Positions 27,989 to 38,181 of a stretch of 64,000 nt of DNA are shown here, piece after piece (within the stretch, counting starts at the first letter, position 1; each line of letters begins with the position of its first letter). Position numbers and translations under genes: made by a program. The notes below the pieces were generated by a model that saw only the letters and a program-made list of their open reading frames with translations, did no database searches and was not told the DNA's origin. This DNA comes from Metaclostridioides mangenotii (GTDB lineage: Bacteria; Bacillota; Clostridia; Peptostreptococcales; Peptostreptococcaceae). The stretch is taken from contig NZ_JAHLOF010000005.1 in the NCBI RefSeq assembly GCF_018917235.1, positions 121,129-185,128 of the forward strand, written 5' to 3'.

Positions 27989-28439
27989 AATTTTCTATCC
28001 GTTCCTTTCTTAACCCGCTTGATAATTTACTAGATAAACGAGCAAATTCTTCTTGTTCCTCTTTCGTAAATGACTTCAATGCAGATTGATAAAGTGATGT
28101 ATGCTTATTTGAAATACCTATCAATAGTGTTTTCCCCTCATAAGTAATAGAAGTATATAATTCTCTACCATCTAGTTGATTAGGCAATTGTTGTATATAT
28201 CCCAATGATTTTAAATTCTTTAACGCTTTTGATAACTTTGTTCGTGATGTTCCCAAAATAACGCTTAAGTTTGAAGGCAGAATCTCTCCTTCTTTTTCTA
28301 ATTGATATAGAATATCATATTGTAACCATGAAATATTTTTTGGATTGACAAGCGTTCTTTCAGCAACCATTTCGCATTGTAAATCTATTAACGATGTTTT
28401 TAAATTCATTACAATTTCCCTCCTTAATATAAATGCCAT
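27981..28439 (-). CDS. MarR-family regulator
   Basis: This 152-residue winged-helix protein (about 30-110; [19 protein letters not shown] and the wing [15 protein letters not shown]) precedes and overlaps the UvrA-like gene. A start at [10 protein letters not shown] (residue 11, about 28409) follows a better RBS (AAGGAGGGAAATTGTAATG) and is likely the real one. It probably represses the operon until a toxic compound is bound. Confidence 0.87.
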   Translation of the reverse strand: MAFILRREIVMNLKTSLIDLQCEMVAERTLVNPKNISWLQYDILYQLEKEGEILPSNLSVILGTSRTKLSKALKNLKSLGYIQQLPNQLDGRELYTSITYEGKTLLIGISNKHTSLYQSALKSFTKEEQEEFARLSSKLSSGLRKERIENYE

Positions 28440-28491
28440 ATGGAAATTATATCACATTAGAAATCATTTTTAAAGATGATCTTTATTCTAT

Positions 28492-28753
28492 TCAGTTCTC
28501 ACCACTTTTCTCAAGTATCAAATCAAATTGTGATACTTGTGTTGTTTTTGTCTGCTGGTCGAGATATTTCACTGCCATCGATACCGTGATTTGATTGCCC
28601 TTACGATTATAAATAGGATTTACCAGTTCTTGAAAGATATAATCTTTTCAGATTGGCCTCAAAAATCCTCATTCACATAGTAAGAAAGCTCACTGACTGT
28701 AGCTGTAGGATAGAGCTTCTTCCAGCCCTCATATTTCAGTGCTTCGTCCATCC
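28492..28753 (-). pseudogene. Tn916 orf13 (TcpC-like) remnant
   Basis: The minus strand reads MDEALKYEGWKKLYPTATVS and SELSYYVNEDF, a break, then NPIYNRKGNQITVSMAVKYL and DQQTKTTQVSQFDL to a stop at 28492. This is the C-terminal end of the Tn916-family conjugation protein encoded by orf13. It carries at least one frameshift and is fused to an orf14 remnant by a deletion. Confidence 0.75.
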
Positions 28754-29013
28754 GAATGCTCCTTAGAAAAGTTTTGAGCCAGTTCAAAGGTATACTGATT
28801 GCCACGACTAGCCACATAGCCTAAGAAAACACCGCCATAATTGTAGGATTGGATAGCCGATTCTAAATCAACGCCTAGTCTAACTGCACTGGCTAACAAT
28901 TCACTAAAATACTTCACACCTTGCTTGATGGATTCTTCTGTACTATGAGTTAGGTGGAAGACCCAGCGATTCCGAGGACTGCATAACATCTTCCGCAGTA
29001 CCGCTACTTACTG
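28729..29013 (-). pseudogene. Tn916 orf14 (lysozyme/NlpC-P60) remnant
   Basis: The frame STEESIKQGVKYFSELLASA and ESAIQSYNYGG matches the lysozyme domain of the Tn916 Orf14 cell-wall hydrolase; upstream, in a shifted frame, SSGTAEDVMQSSES continues the match to 29013. The gene is cut at NFSKEHS, where orf13 sequence begins. It lacks the NlpC/P60 part and is dead. Confidence 0.78.
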
Positions 29014-29535
29014 TCATTAACTATATTTTCTATAGTACATTCATTTATATTAAAACACTGAATTTCCGTCATTCCATCTGGTAAAAATATTTTACCATGT
29101 CCCTTACCTCTTAAATTCACCAATGCTTCCTCAATACCACAAACAACTTTTGATGCTTCTTTAGTCTTTGTATTAAGTCCTATTATTGTGTTTATATTGT
29201 TTTTAAGCATACCAGGTAATATTTGAGAATATGGTGCTTGTGTTGTTATTATTACATATATACCTGATGCTCTACCTTTTGCTAATAAGTCCGCCAAACT
29301 ATTATAAAAATCCTTATTGTCTTTCGGGTTAAATGATGCCAGTTCTTCTATTACTAAAAATATATACGGTAATCTTCGTATTCTTCTATAACTATTAATA
29401 TCCTTACAACCCTGCTTTTCTAATTTGTATATATCTCTTATTCATTTCGCTATTCAATTTTTGGATTATTTCTTCAATACATTTTGTCCCTTCACCATAG
29501 TATTTAACTTGTTTAGCATCCTTAAAACAATACAA
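29004..29535 (-). pseudogene. FtsK/SpoIIIE-like translocase remnant
   Basis: Reading the minus strand, DLYCFKDAKQVKYYGEGTKC, a frameshift after MNKRYT, KQGCKDINSYRRIRR, the Walker B strand YIFLVIEELAS and then LLAKGRASGIYVIITTQAPY follow in order. This is the C-terminal motor half of an FtsK-type DNA translocase of a phage or conjugative element. Walker A is absent, and at least one frameshift near 29425 is needed. A 97-residue piece is open from 29297. Confidence 0.75.
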
Positions 29536-29914
29536 GTCTACTAACTTTTAACGCACTCTTCTGTTATTGTAATCTCAATTCTCAATTCTTTTTCCCTCAT
29601 TTTTATGTATTTTAGAGGGAACCTATATTTGTAAAGCACCCTCTAATCAACTATATCCATTTATAGTAGTCTTTCTCTACTTTAACGTTTGTGATTATAT
29701 TTAAAATATGACCACAAAACTTACAGAAATATTCATCATAACTTATCAAAACTCTATCATTGCCTACACGCACTGTCCTCGTGATAGAATTCCTTGTGTA
29801 TGAATGCTTATGTTCTTCTTGTCTAGACATTCTACAATCCCCCTTTAGATTGTATCGAAAAATTTCCTTACAATATCTATTTATTATTTTGAAAATTAGT
29901 TTATTATTTAATTT
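29536..29914. other. intergenic stretch
   Basis: No gene that I can support. The minus strand holds short Cys-containing pieces near 29690-29820 that look like a decayed zinc-ribbon protein. Confidence 0.3.
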
Positions 29915-30142
29915 TTACTTACTTTTCAAATCATCATCTTTTAGATTATCTAACTCTAATTGACTTCTTAAATAAATATTTTCCTTAGTAAGATCAATAC
30001 ATCTATTAAATACATCATCAGACAATTCCATGTCCTCTAAATGTTTTCTATACTCCACTAACCTTCCTGCTATAAATGCCACTATAATTAAAATAATGAC
30101 TAGAAGGATAAGGGCTAATATACTTCCTATATCGTTAATCAT
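29915..30142 (-). CDS. small single-span membrane protein
   Basis: This 75-residue protein has one long hydrophobic segment (about 7-28) and a charged helical tail (about 29-75; YRKHLEDMELSDDVFNRCID). The RBS GGAGGTATAAAATG is good. The N terminus MINDI is shared with the 20-residue peptide at 30325. It probably belongs to the same phage or element as the FtsK remnant. Function unknown. Confidence 0.6.
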   Translation of the reverse strand: MINDIGSILALILLVIILIIVAFIAGRLVEYRKHLEDMELSDDVFNRCIDLTKENIYLRSQLELDNLKDDDLKSK

Positions 30143-30324
30143 TTTATACCTCCAAAAATAAATTCCATATAATATTTCTAACTATATATTTGGCATTATG
30201 AATTAAGTTTAAGTTTTCTAGGCTATTTCTAATCTCCCTTATAGTATTACTATATGGAAAAGCTATATTTATGATATAAGCTATCTCTGCATCTATTCTT
30301 GATTGATTATATCTTAAAGAACAC

Positions 30325-30387
30325 CTATATTAACGCCCCTATCCCAACCAGGACAAGTATTATTACAAACGCTATATCATTAATCAT
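30325..30387 (-). CDS. 20-residue hydrophobic micro-peptide
   Basis: The frame MINDIAFVIILVLVGIGALI overlaps the stop of an upstream gene tail (GAAAATGATTAATG), a coupling typical of phage gene blocks. The peptide is a bare membrane segment. It may be a truncated copy of the gene for the 75-residue protein at 29915, which begins with the same five residues. Confidence 0.35.
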   Translation of the reverse strand: MINDIAFVIILVLVGIGALI

Positions 30388-30715
30388 TTTCGCCCTCTAA
30401 ATCTCTTTCAGCCTTAATTAAAGCGTCATGAATGTTATATGCTACATCTATCTAAAAAAAGTCATGAAAAAATGTAGAAAAGATAATTGACAAACTCTTG
30501 CAATAAGATAATTTGATGTTATGTGGTAAATTGCTGATGAAGATGATTTAATTTGCCCTTAGAAATTCCCTAAGGCAACTATAGATATATTAGAAAAGAA
30601 TAAAAGAAGCAATAGGAGAGTGCTTCTATTTGAAAATAAAAAAACGGTTATTGAATTGGTAAAAATTAGATAATTTAATTTTATAGTATTATAATAGTAT
30701 CATAAGTAAAAAAAT

Positions 30716-30757
30716 AAACCGCATATATGTTGATTTATCAACATATACACGGTTTTT
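30716..30757 (-). terminator. terminator of guaA
   Basis: AAACCG…TATATGTTGAT pairs with ATCAACATATA…CGGTTT, and a T-rich tract follows on the minus strand. Confidence 0.75.
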
Positions 30758-30762
30758 ATATA

Positions 30763-32298
30763 CTACTCCCACTCTATTGTTCCTGGTGGCTTTGAAGTAA
30801 TATCGTATACTACTCTATTTACACCATCAACCTCATTGATTATTCTATTAGAGATTTTCTCTAAAATATCATAAGGCATATTGTACCAATCAGAAGTCAT
30901 ACCGTCAGAAGAATTAACAGCTCTTAATCCTACTAAGTGAGCGTAAGTTCTTTCATCTCCCATAACTCCAACTGTCATTACATCTGGTAAAGTTGCAAAA
31001 GCTTGCCATATTTCAGTGTAAAGTCCAGCTTTTCTAAGCTCGTCCATATAAACTGCATCAGCTTCTCTTAATATGTCACACTTCTCTTTTGTAACTTCAC
31101 CTATAACTCTTATTCCAAGTCCTGGACCAGGGAATGGATGTCTAAATATTAGATCTTCATCTATTCCTAACTCCAGACCTATTTTTCTAACCTCATCTTT
31201 GAATAGTTCTCTTAATGGCTCAACTATTTCTTTGAAATCTACATCTTCTGGTATTCCTCCAACGTTGTGGTGAGATTTGATTGTAGCCGCATCTCCTAGA
31301 CCGCTTTCTATAACGTCAGCATAGATTGTTCCTTGAACTAAGAAGTCCATTTTTCCTAATTTATTTGATTCTTCTTCAAATACTCTTATGAATTCTTCAC
31401 CGATTATCTTTCTCTTAGATTCTGGCTCAGTAACTCCTTTTAATTTTCCTAAGAATCTATCTTGAGCGTTAACTCTGATTAAGTTCATATCAAATCTTTC
31501 TTTGAATATTTTCTCGACATCGTCTCCTTCATTTTTTCTAAGTAGACCGTGATCAACAAATATACAAGTAAGGTTGTCTCCTATTGCTCTGTGTATTAAT
31601 ACTGCAGCAACTGATGAATCAACTCCACCACTTAATGCGCATAGTGCTTTTTTGTCACCTATTTTTTCTTTTAATTCTTTAATTTTATCATCTATAAATG
31701 AAGTTGTAGTCCAATCTCCACTTACTTTACATATATTGTATAAGAAGTTGCTTATAATTTTGTGTCCTTCTTGACTGTGCTCAACTTCTGGGTGGAATTG
31801 TACTCCATATATTTTCTTAGCTATGTTTTCCATAGCTGCCACAGGGCAAACCTCTGTAGTTGCAACTATATCAAATCCTTGTGGAGCTTTTTCTATAAGG
31901 TCAGTATGACTCATCCATACAGAACTAGTTGTAAGACCTTCAAATAATGCAGAGTCTCCGTAAGTTATCTTTGTTTTTCCGTATTCTTTTTCTTGTTTTT
32001 CACCTTTTCTAACTACACCACCTAAAGTGTGAGCTATCAACTGATCTCCATAACATATTCCTAGTATTGGGATATCTAAATCAAATATATCCGCTGATAT
32101 TTGCGGAGAATCAGGTAAATATGCACTATTCGGGCCACCTGTAAATATTATACCTTTTGGATTTTTTGCTTTTATAGCATCAACTCCTGCTGTGTATGGA
32201 ATTATTTCACAGTATACATTATTTTCTCTAACTCTTCTAGCAATCAATTGGTTGTACTGACCACCGAAGTCTACTACTAAAACTAGTTCATGTTTCAT
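30763..32298 (-). CDS. guaA: GMP synthase (glutamine-hydrolysing)
   Basis: This 511-residue enzyme converts XMP to GMP. It has an N-terminal glutamine amidotransferase domain (about 1-195; nucleophile Cys in GICYGDQ, His/Glu in GVQFHPEV), an ATP-pyrophosphatase domain with the P-loop SGGVDSS (about 224-230) and a C-terminal dimerisation domain ending [12 protein letters not shown] purine riboswitch and terminator lie in the leader. The 3' end GAGTGGGAGTAG is the sequence used as an integration site by guaA-targeting islands, and the decayed mobile region starts directly beyond it. Confidence 0.97.
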   Translation of the reverse strand: MKHELVLVVDFGGQYNQLIARRVRENNVYCEIIPYTAGVDAIKAKNPKGIIFTGGPNSAYLPDSPQISADIFDLDIPILGICYGDQLIAHTLGGVVRKGEKQEKEYGKTKITYGDSALFEGLTTSSVWMSHTDLIEKAPQGFDIVATTEVCPVAAMENIAKKIYGVQFHPEVEHSQEGHKIISNFLYNICKVSGDWTTTSFIDDKIKELKEKIGDKKALCALSGGVDSSVAAVLIHRAIGDNLTCIFVDHGLLRKNEGDDVEKIFKERFDMNLIRVNAQDRFLGKLKGVTEPESKRKIIGEEFIRVFEEESNKLGKMDFLVQGTIYADVIESGLGDAATIKSHHNVGGIPEDVDFKEIVEPLRELFKDEVRKIGLELGIDEDLIFRHPFPGPGLGIRVIGEVTKEKCDILREADAVYMDELRKAGLYTEIWQAFATLPDVMTVGVMGDERTYAHLVGLRAVNSSDGMTSDWYNMPYDILEKISNRIINEVDGVNRVVYDITSKPPGTIEWE

Positions 32299-32430
32299 AA
32301 TCTCTCTCCTTACAATTAAATTTATTTTACATTATATATAACTATATTAACACACATTTTATAATTTGATAACTCAAACGAATATTTACCAAATTATTTC
32401 ACATTTTCGTTCGGCTTATAAATCTATACA

Positions 32431-32484
32431 AAAAACCTGTATAATAACTTCCAATACTTCGGAAAGTGAAATTACTATACAGGT
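32431..32484 (-). terminator. riboswitch-controlled terminator of guaA
   Basis: In the transcript ACCTGTATA pairs with TATACAGGT and is followed by TTTTTT, between the aptamer and the guaA start codon. Guanine binding to the aptamer would favour this terminator. Confidence 0.8.
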
Positions 32485-32576
32485 CTCCAGAAGAGCTTAT
32501 AAAATTATTAGCCAACACATAGGGATATTAATCAGCCTACATATTTACTTTAATAGCTATTCTGCTATAATAATTT

Positions 32577-32647
32577 CACTCATAGATAAGATATTTACGG
32601 TATCTTAGGGGTAACTCTCAGACCTTATTACTGAGTATATACGAGTG
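32577..32647 (-). promoter_or_regulatory. purine riboswitch aptamer upstream of guaA
   Basis: P1 is CACTC/GAGTG. P2 is CTCAG/CTGAG with L2 AATAAGG. P3 is TAAGATA/TATCTTA with L3 CCGTAAA; the two GG/CC kissing-loop pairs are present. Position 74 is C, as in guanine-type aptamers. J2/3 is GTTACCCC instead of the usual GTTTCTAC, so three core positions differ (xpt numbering 49, 51 and 52). Confidence 0.8.
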
Positions 32648-32764
32648 ATTTTATATTAAATTTATAATTTCAGCTGAGTACTAATTTATCACAAATTCAA
32701 GTATTATGTCAATAAGTTTTCGTCAAATTCTTCTATATTTCTCGAATTTATACTGTCAAAAATA

Positions 32765-33120
32765 TTAATTAATGGGAAGCCCTGTTTTTTCAGCTATTTT
32801 TTTGCATTCTTCGTATTTAGGTACGAACTTTATTAACTTATCTTTATAATATCCCAATTTAACAGTTATTAAACCATATTCTGTATTAATTTTGGTAAAC
32901 TTTCTCTCAATAGCACTCCTTTTATACTCTATGAATCTAACACCAAAAGTGCTAGTTTCTCTGAGAATTATCTCTGTAAATTTATCTTTGTTAAACCTGA
33001 GGATCTTCTCGATTTACTTCTTTTCCCATATATAAAGCCATCTCCATATTTAAACTCCATTATAGCAAGTGATAGATCATTAGTATTTCTTCTTGAAATT
33101 AAATCAGATTCCTATATTGA
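32765..33120 (-). pseudogene. larC 3' remnant (nickel-pincer cofactor protein)
   Basis: The minus strand reads ILRETSTFGVRFIEYKRSAI, then TEYGLITVKLGYYKDK and PKYEECKKIAEKTGLPIN before a stop at 32765. This pattern (ETxTxGVR, TxYGxVxVK, PxYExCkxxAextgxP) is the C-terminal domain of LarC, which helps make the nickel-pincer cofactor of lactate racemase. The upstream part (SRRNTNDLSLAIMEFKYGDG) is out of frame and the catalytic N-terminal domain is gone. Confidence 0.65.
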
Positions 33121-33203
33121 TTATTAACTTGATTTACACGCATCATATTTCCACCACGATAGTAAATATTTATATAATTATTTTAATAATCAATTTAACA
33201 AAA

Positions 33204-33231
33204 AAGAGTTAGGAAATTAATCCTAACTCTT
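33204..33231 (-). terminator. terminator downstream of groEL
   Basis: AAGAGTTAGGA/TCCTAACTCTT stem with T residues on the minus strand, about 150 bases after the groEL stop. The 33240-33370 stretch between them is unusually GC-rich for this genome and holds no recognisable gene. Confidence 0.6.
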
Positions 33232-33379
33232 AAATCTTTAATTTATCATTACATTATTGCACTACCCCGACCCCGAATTTCGACTCAGCAAATGGATCGA
33301 TTTTTCGAGTATAGCGACAGTCAATTTGGTACTGTTAGATAACCAAGTGAACTTGATATCGTTCCATTTTGCGGCTAGA

Positions 33380-35041
<1,662 letters not shown>

Positions 35042-35129
35042 TTATTAACTCTGTACCGTATATTAATTGTTTATTTTCACGCAAATTGAAATAGCTATTA
35101 ATTAAATAATAACTATCTCAAGATATGTA

Positions 35130-35417
35130 TTAGTCTACTAATACAGCTAATACATCACTTTGTTTTAATATAGTAAACTCTTCACCTTGAAGTTTAACTT
35201 CTGTACCTGCATATTTTTGGAATATTACTTGATCTCCAACTTTCAACTCCATAACAACTTCTTTTCCATCTACTATACCACCAGGACCTACTTCTACTAC
35301 TTCAGCAACTTGAGGTTGTTCTTTCGCAGCACCTGGTAATACTATTCCACTTGCAGTTTTCTCTTCTGCTTCTACTTTTTTAATTACTACTCTGTCAGCT
35401 AATGGTCTTATCTTCAT
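35130..35417 (-). CDS. groES: co-chaperonin GroES (Hsp10)
   Basis: This 95-residue protein forms the heptameric lid of GroEL. It shows MKIRPLADRVVIKK at the N terminus, the mobile loop EEKTASGIVLPGAAKEQP (about 17-34) and the C-terminal EEFTILKQSDVLAV. An RBS AGGAGGAGT precedes the ATG, and a CIRCE operator lies about 55 bases upstream. It is the first gene of groESL. Confidence 0.97.
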   Translation of the reverse strand: MKIRPLADRVVIKKVEAEEKTASGIVLPGAAKEQPQVAEVVEVGPGGIVDGKEVVMELKVGDQVIFQKYAGTEVKLQGEEFTILKQSDVLAVLVD

Positions 35418-35470
35418 TTTTACTCCTCCTATACTATGTAGAAATAAATTTTATTTTATTATTTGATTTG

Positions 35471-35497
35471 TTATCACTCTATCCAATAGAGTGCTAA
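35471..35497 (-). promoter_or_regulatory. CIRCE operator (HrcA site)
   Basis: The minus strand reads TTAGCACTC, nine bases, GAGTGATAA. The consensus is TTAGCACTC-N9-GAGTGCTAA, so one base differs. This is the HrcA binding site of heat-shock operons. Confidence 0.93.
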
Positions 35498-35552
35498 TAA
35501 TTATTATAATATACCAACTCTACATAATTTTCAATACCTTTTTTGGTAATTT

Positions 35553-37043
35553 CTATAATATTGGTGAAAACAATCTAGCAACTGATTCTTTAACTTTTCT
35601 AGAAAATCCTCTCTTTTTAAAATTCTCTAAAGTAAGTTCCTTACTACACTTTAAATCATTATAAAAATCATCTGTCATTCTCTCTATCACTTTTTTATCA
35701 TAAATAAATGCGTTTACTTCGAAGTTTAGCATGAAACTTCTAAGATCCATATTTGCAGAACCTGCTGAAGCTATTTCATCATCAATAATTACTACTTTAG
35801 AGTGAATAAATCCTTTATTATACAAGAATACTCTTCCACCAGCTTCTAATATTTCTTCGAAATAGGAATGTGATGCAGTGTTAACAATCTTATGATCTGC
35901 AATCTTAGGAAATATAATTATTACTTCCACACCTATTAAAGCAACACTCTTTATGGCCTTTAAAATACTTTCGTCTGGTATAAAATACGGTGTTTCTATA
36001 TAAACTCTCCTCTTAGCCTGGCATATCGCTGTAAAGTAAGCATAGTGAATATCTTCCCAGTCGCTATCTGGTCCACTTGCAACTACTTGAATCATGCTAT
36101 CCCCTATGTAATCCATTGTCGGGAATAGTTTTTTCGCATCTATTACTTCTTTTGTAGTATAGTACCAATCTATTATAAATGTCATTTGGAGCATGTAAAC
36201 AGCAATACCTTCTAGTCTTATATGTGTATCTCGCCAATATCCAAACTTCTCTTTTTTGCCTAAATATTCATCTCCAATATTAATGCCGCCAGTGTAACCA
36301 ATTATTCCGTCAATTACAACGATTTTTCTGTGATTTCGATAGTTTAATTTTCCACCTATAATAGGAAATTTTGTGGGTAAGAAAGCTATGATTTCTATAC
36401 CAACATTTCTCATTTCATTAAAAAACTTCCTATTAAACCAAAATCTCCAACAACCTACATCATCGTATATTATTCTTACTTTAACTCCTTGTTTAGCCTT
36501 CTCAATTAGTTCATTCTTAATAACACGACCTATTTCACTATCTTTAATAATAAAGTACTCTAAATGTATATGATCTTTTGCATTTCTTATGTCTTTTATT
36601 AAATGTGGGAATTTTTCATTGCCATCTATAAACACATCTACTTTATTATTCTTTGTAAATGGAAACATTCCTGTTTTTAAAAGCAAACTTATAACTCTTT
36701 TTATTCCACTTCCATCTTCTTCTTCTGAAAGCAGCTTATTTTGCTTTATCGATTCAATCTCTAATTCAACAACTTCTTCAATTTTTTCTAAAGTATCAAA
36801 TAATCTTTTTTCCTTTATAGTGTTAGCGAGTTTCTGAGTCTTAAATAATTTTATCTTCCTTATATTTCTCCCAGAAACAGCATATACTACTAACCCTATT
36901 CCCGGAAACAATATAAACATCATCAGCCAGGACATTGTTTTTGCGGGGTCTCTATTTTCTAAAAGTATTATTAAAGATATAATAGCCCCTGCTATATATG
37001 ATATGGCTAAATAAATTAGAAACAACGTTAATCCTAATCCCAT
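35553..37043 (-). CDS. cls: cardiolipin synthase
   Basis: This 496-residue membrane enzyme joins two phosphatidylglycerol molecules into cardiolipin. Two N-terminal membrane segments (about 5-27 and 35-58) are followed by two phospholipase-D HKD motifs: HRKIVVIDGIIGYTGG (about 233-248) and HSKVVIIDDEIASAGS (about 413-428). Length fits the bacterial Cls family. It is followed at its 5' side by the OGG-type glycosylase on the same strand, 22 bases apart. Confidence 0.93.
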   Translation of the reverse strand: MGLGLTLFLIYLAISYIAGAIISLIILLENRDPAKTMSWLMMFILFPGIGLVVYAVSGRNIRKIKLFKTQKLANTIKEKRLFDTLEKIEEVVELEIESIKQNKLLSEEEDGSGIKRVISLLLKTGMFPFTKNNKVDVFIDGNEKFPHLIKDIRNAKDHIHLEYFIIKDSEIGRVIKNELIEKAKQGVKVRIIYDDVGCWRFWFNRKFFNEMRNVGIEIIAFLPTKFPIIGGKLNYRNHRKIVVIDGIIGYTGGINIGDEYLGKKEKFGYWRDTHIRLEGIAVYMLQMTFIIDWYYTTKEVIDAKKLFPTMDYIGDSMIQVVASGPDSDWEDIHYAYFTAICQAKRRVYIETPYFIPDESILKAIKSVALIGVEVIIIFPKIADHKIVNTASHSYFEEILEAGGRVFLYNKGFIHSKVVIIDDEIASAGSANMDLRSFMLNFEVNAFIYDKKVIERMTDDFYNDLKCSKELTLENFKKRGFSRKVKESVARLFSPIL

Positions 37044-37065
37044 AAATACTACTCCTCAGTTTTGT

Positions 37066-37941
37066 TTATTTACCTATTCCAAGCTCCCTAGCATAATAGA
37101 ATAAATACTGTTGTGCATATCCTGCTATATCCCCAAATTTATCCATTGCAAAAGCTCTGATTTTTGGTAAACTCAGATCTTCCTCTACGTAAAATTCTTG
37201 CATAACTCTCTTAACCCATACATCTACAGGGAAAGTATCGTATTTTTGCATTCCGAATAATGCAATACAGTCGCAAACCTTTGGTCCGACCCCGTTAAAT
37301 TTTAAAAGCTCTTTTCTACACTCTTCTGTATCTAACTTACAGTATCCTCCAACATTGTCTTTGTTTGCAACTATAGATTCCGCTGTACTCTTTATGTATT
37401 TATCTCTAAATCCAGTTGAGCAGGCTCTTATTTCTTCTTGTGTAGCTTTATTTAGTTCCTCTGGAGTAGGAAAAGCGTAGTACTTTTGCCCATTATACTC
37501 TCCTATATATTTACCAAATTTCTCAGATAAATTCTCTATTGCTCTTTGGATCATCGGAATTCTATTATTTGATGAGATAATAAAAGATATAAGCATCTCC
37601 CATCCTTCTTGTCTTAGTATTCTTATTCCCCATCCGAAGTCAGATGCTTTGTTTAAGTACTCATCCATATTTTTTAATGTTTTCTTTATATCTGAATAAT
37701 CAGTTCCTAAATCGAAGTAGTCAAACCAAATATTATTAAAATCGTCTAAATTTGTATTGTTAAATATTACTTTTTCATCTTCATATTTTACATTTAGTAT
37801 TTTTCCCATTGCTACTCCTGTATATGATCCATCATCTTGTAGTTTCCATCTAAAACACTGTCCACATTCAAATATATGCTTAGCATCGAAATCTGTTAGT
37901 CCCTCTACTATAACAGCATTATCTTTATCGTAAGTTTTCAT
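37066..37941 (-). CDS. 8-oxoguanine DNA glycosylase/AP lyase (OGG1 type)
   Basis: This 291-residue base-excision-repair enzyme has the OGG N-terminal domain (about 10-120; FECGQCFRWK) and a helix-hairpin-helix GPD domain. The catalytic Lys is probably in GFRDKYIKSTA and the conserved Asp lies in DTFPVDVWVKR, after the hairpin LLKFNGVGPKV. It removes 8-oxoguanine opposite cytosine. It probably forms a small operon with cls. Confidence 0.9.
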   Translation of the reverse strand: MKTYDKDNAVIVEGLTDFDAKHIFECGQCFRWKLQDDGSYTGVAMGKILNVKYEDEKVIFNNTNLDDFNNIWFDYFDLGTDYSDIKKTLKNMDEYLNKASDFGWGIRILRQEGWEMLISFIISSNNRIPMIQRAIENLSEKFGKYIGEYNGQKYYAFPTPEELNKATQEEIRACSTGFRDKYIKSTAESIVANKDNVGGYCKLDTEECRKELLKFNGVGPKVCDCIALFGMQKYDTFPVDVWVKRVMQEFYVEEDLSLPKIRAFAMDKFGDIAGYAQQYLFYYARELGIGK

Positions 37942-38087
37942 AGTATTCTCCCCTTTGTAACCATCTGTAATTTATTTTCTATTTTAGTTTATACACATGT
38001 TTTAATCATTTTAACACATATAATGTTATTTTAAAAACGCTGTCTTTAAATGTCTTAAAATAAGTCGCTTAATGATATATTTTATAA

Positions 38088-38163
38088 TAAAAAAAGCGCA
38101 ATAGCAGCATTTTGTATACTTTTAGCTCTAAATAAATAGTAGTATACTGCCATTGCACTTATT
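38088..38163 (-). terminator. terminator of yeiH-like gene
   Basis: AGTGCAATGGCAGTATACT pairs imperfectly with AGTATAC…GCTGCTATTGCGCT, followed by TTTTTTT on the minus strand. Confidence 0.75.
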
Positions 38164-38181
38164 ATTTTTATCATACTATAA

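Larger units (their letters stand above)
30143..30762. other. decayed end of the accessory region before guaA
   Basis: It holds a 20-residue hydrophobic micro-ORF, a gene tail reading DVAYNIHDALIKAERDLEGE on the minus strand (about 30388-30450), and the guaA terminator. Nothing else is supported. Confidence 0.5.

Noticed and set aside
31073..31947. Plus-strand frames inside guaA
   Set aside because: They lie fully within a well-supported minus-strand gene and show no family features.
33257..33375. GC-rich 62-codon plus-strand frame after groEL
   Set aside because: No start context and no recognisable family; composition is odd but nothing supports a gene.
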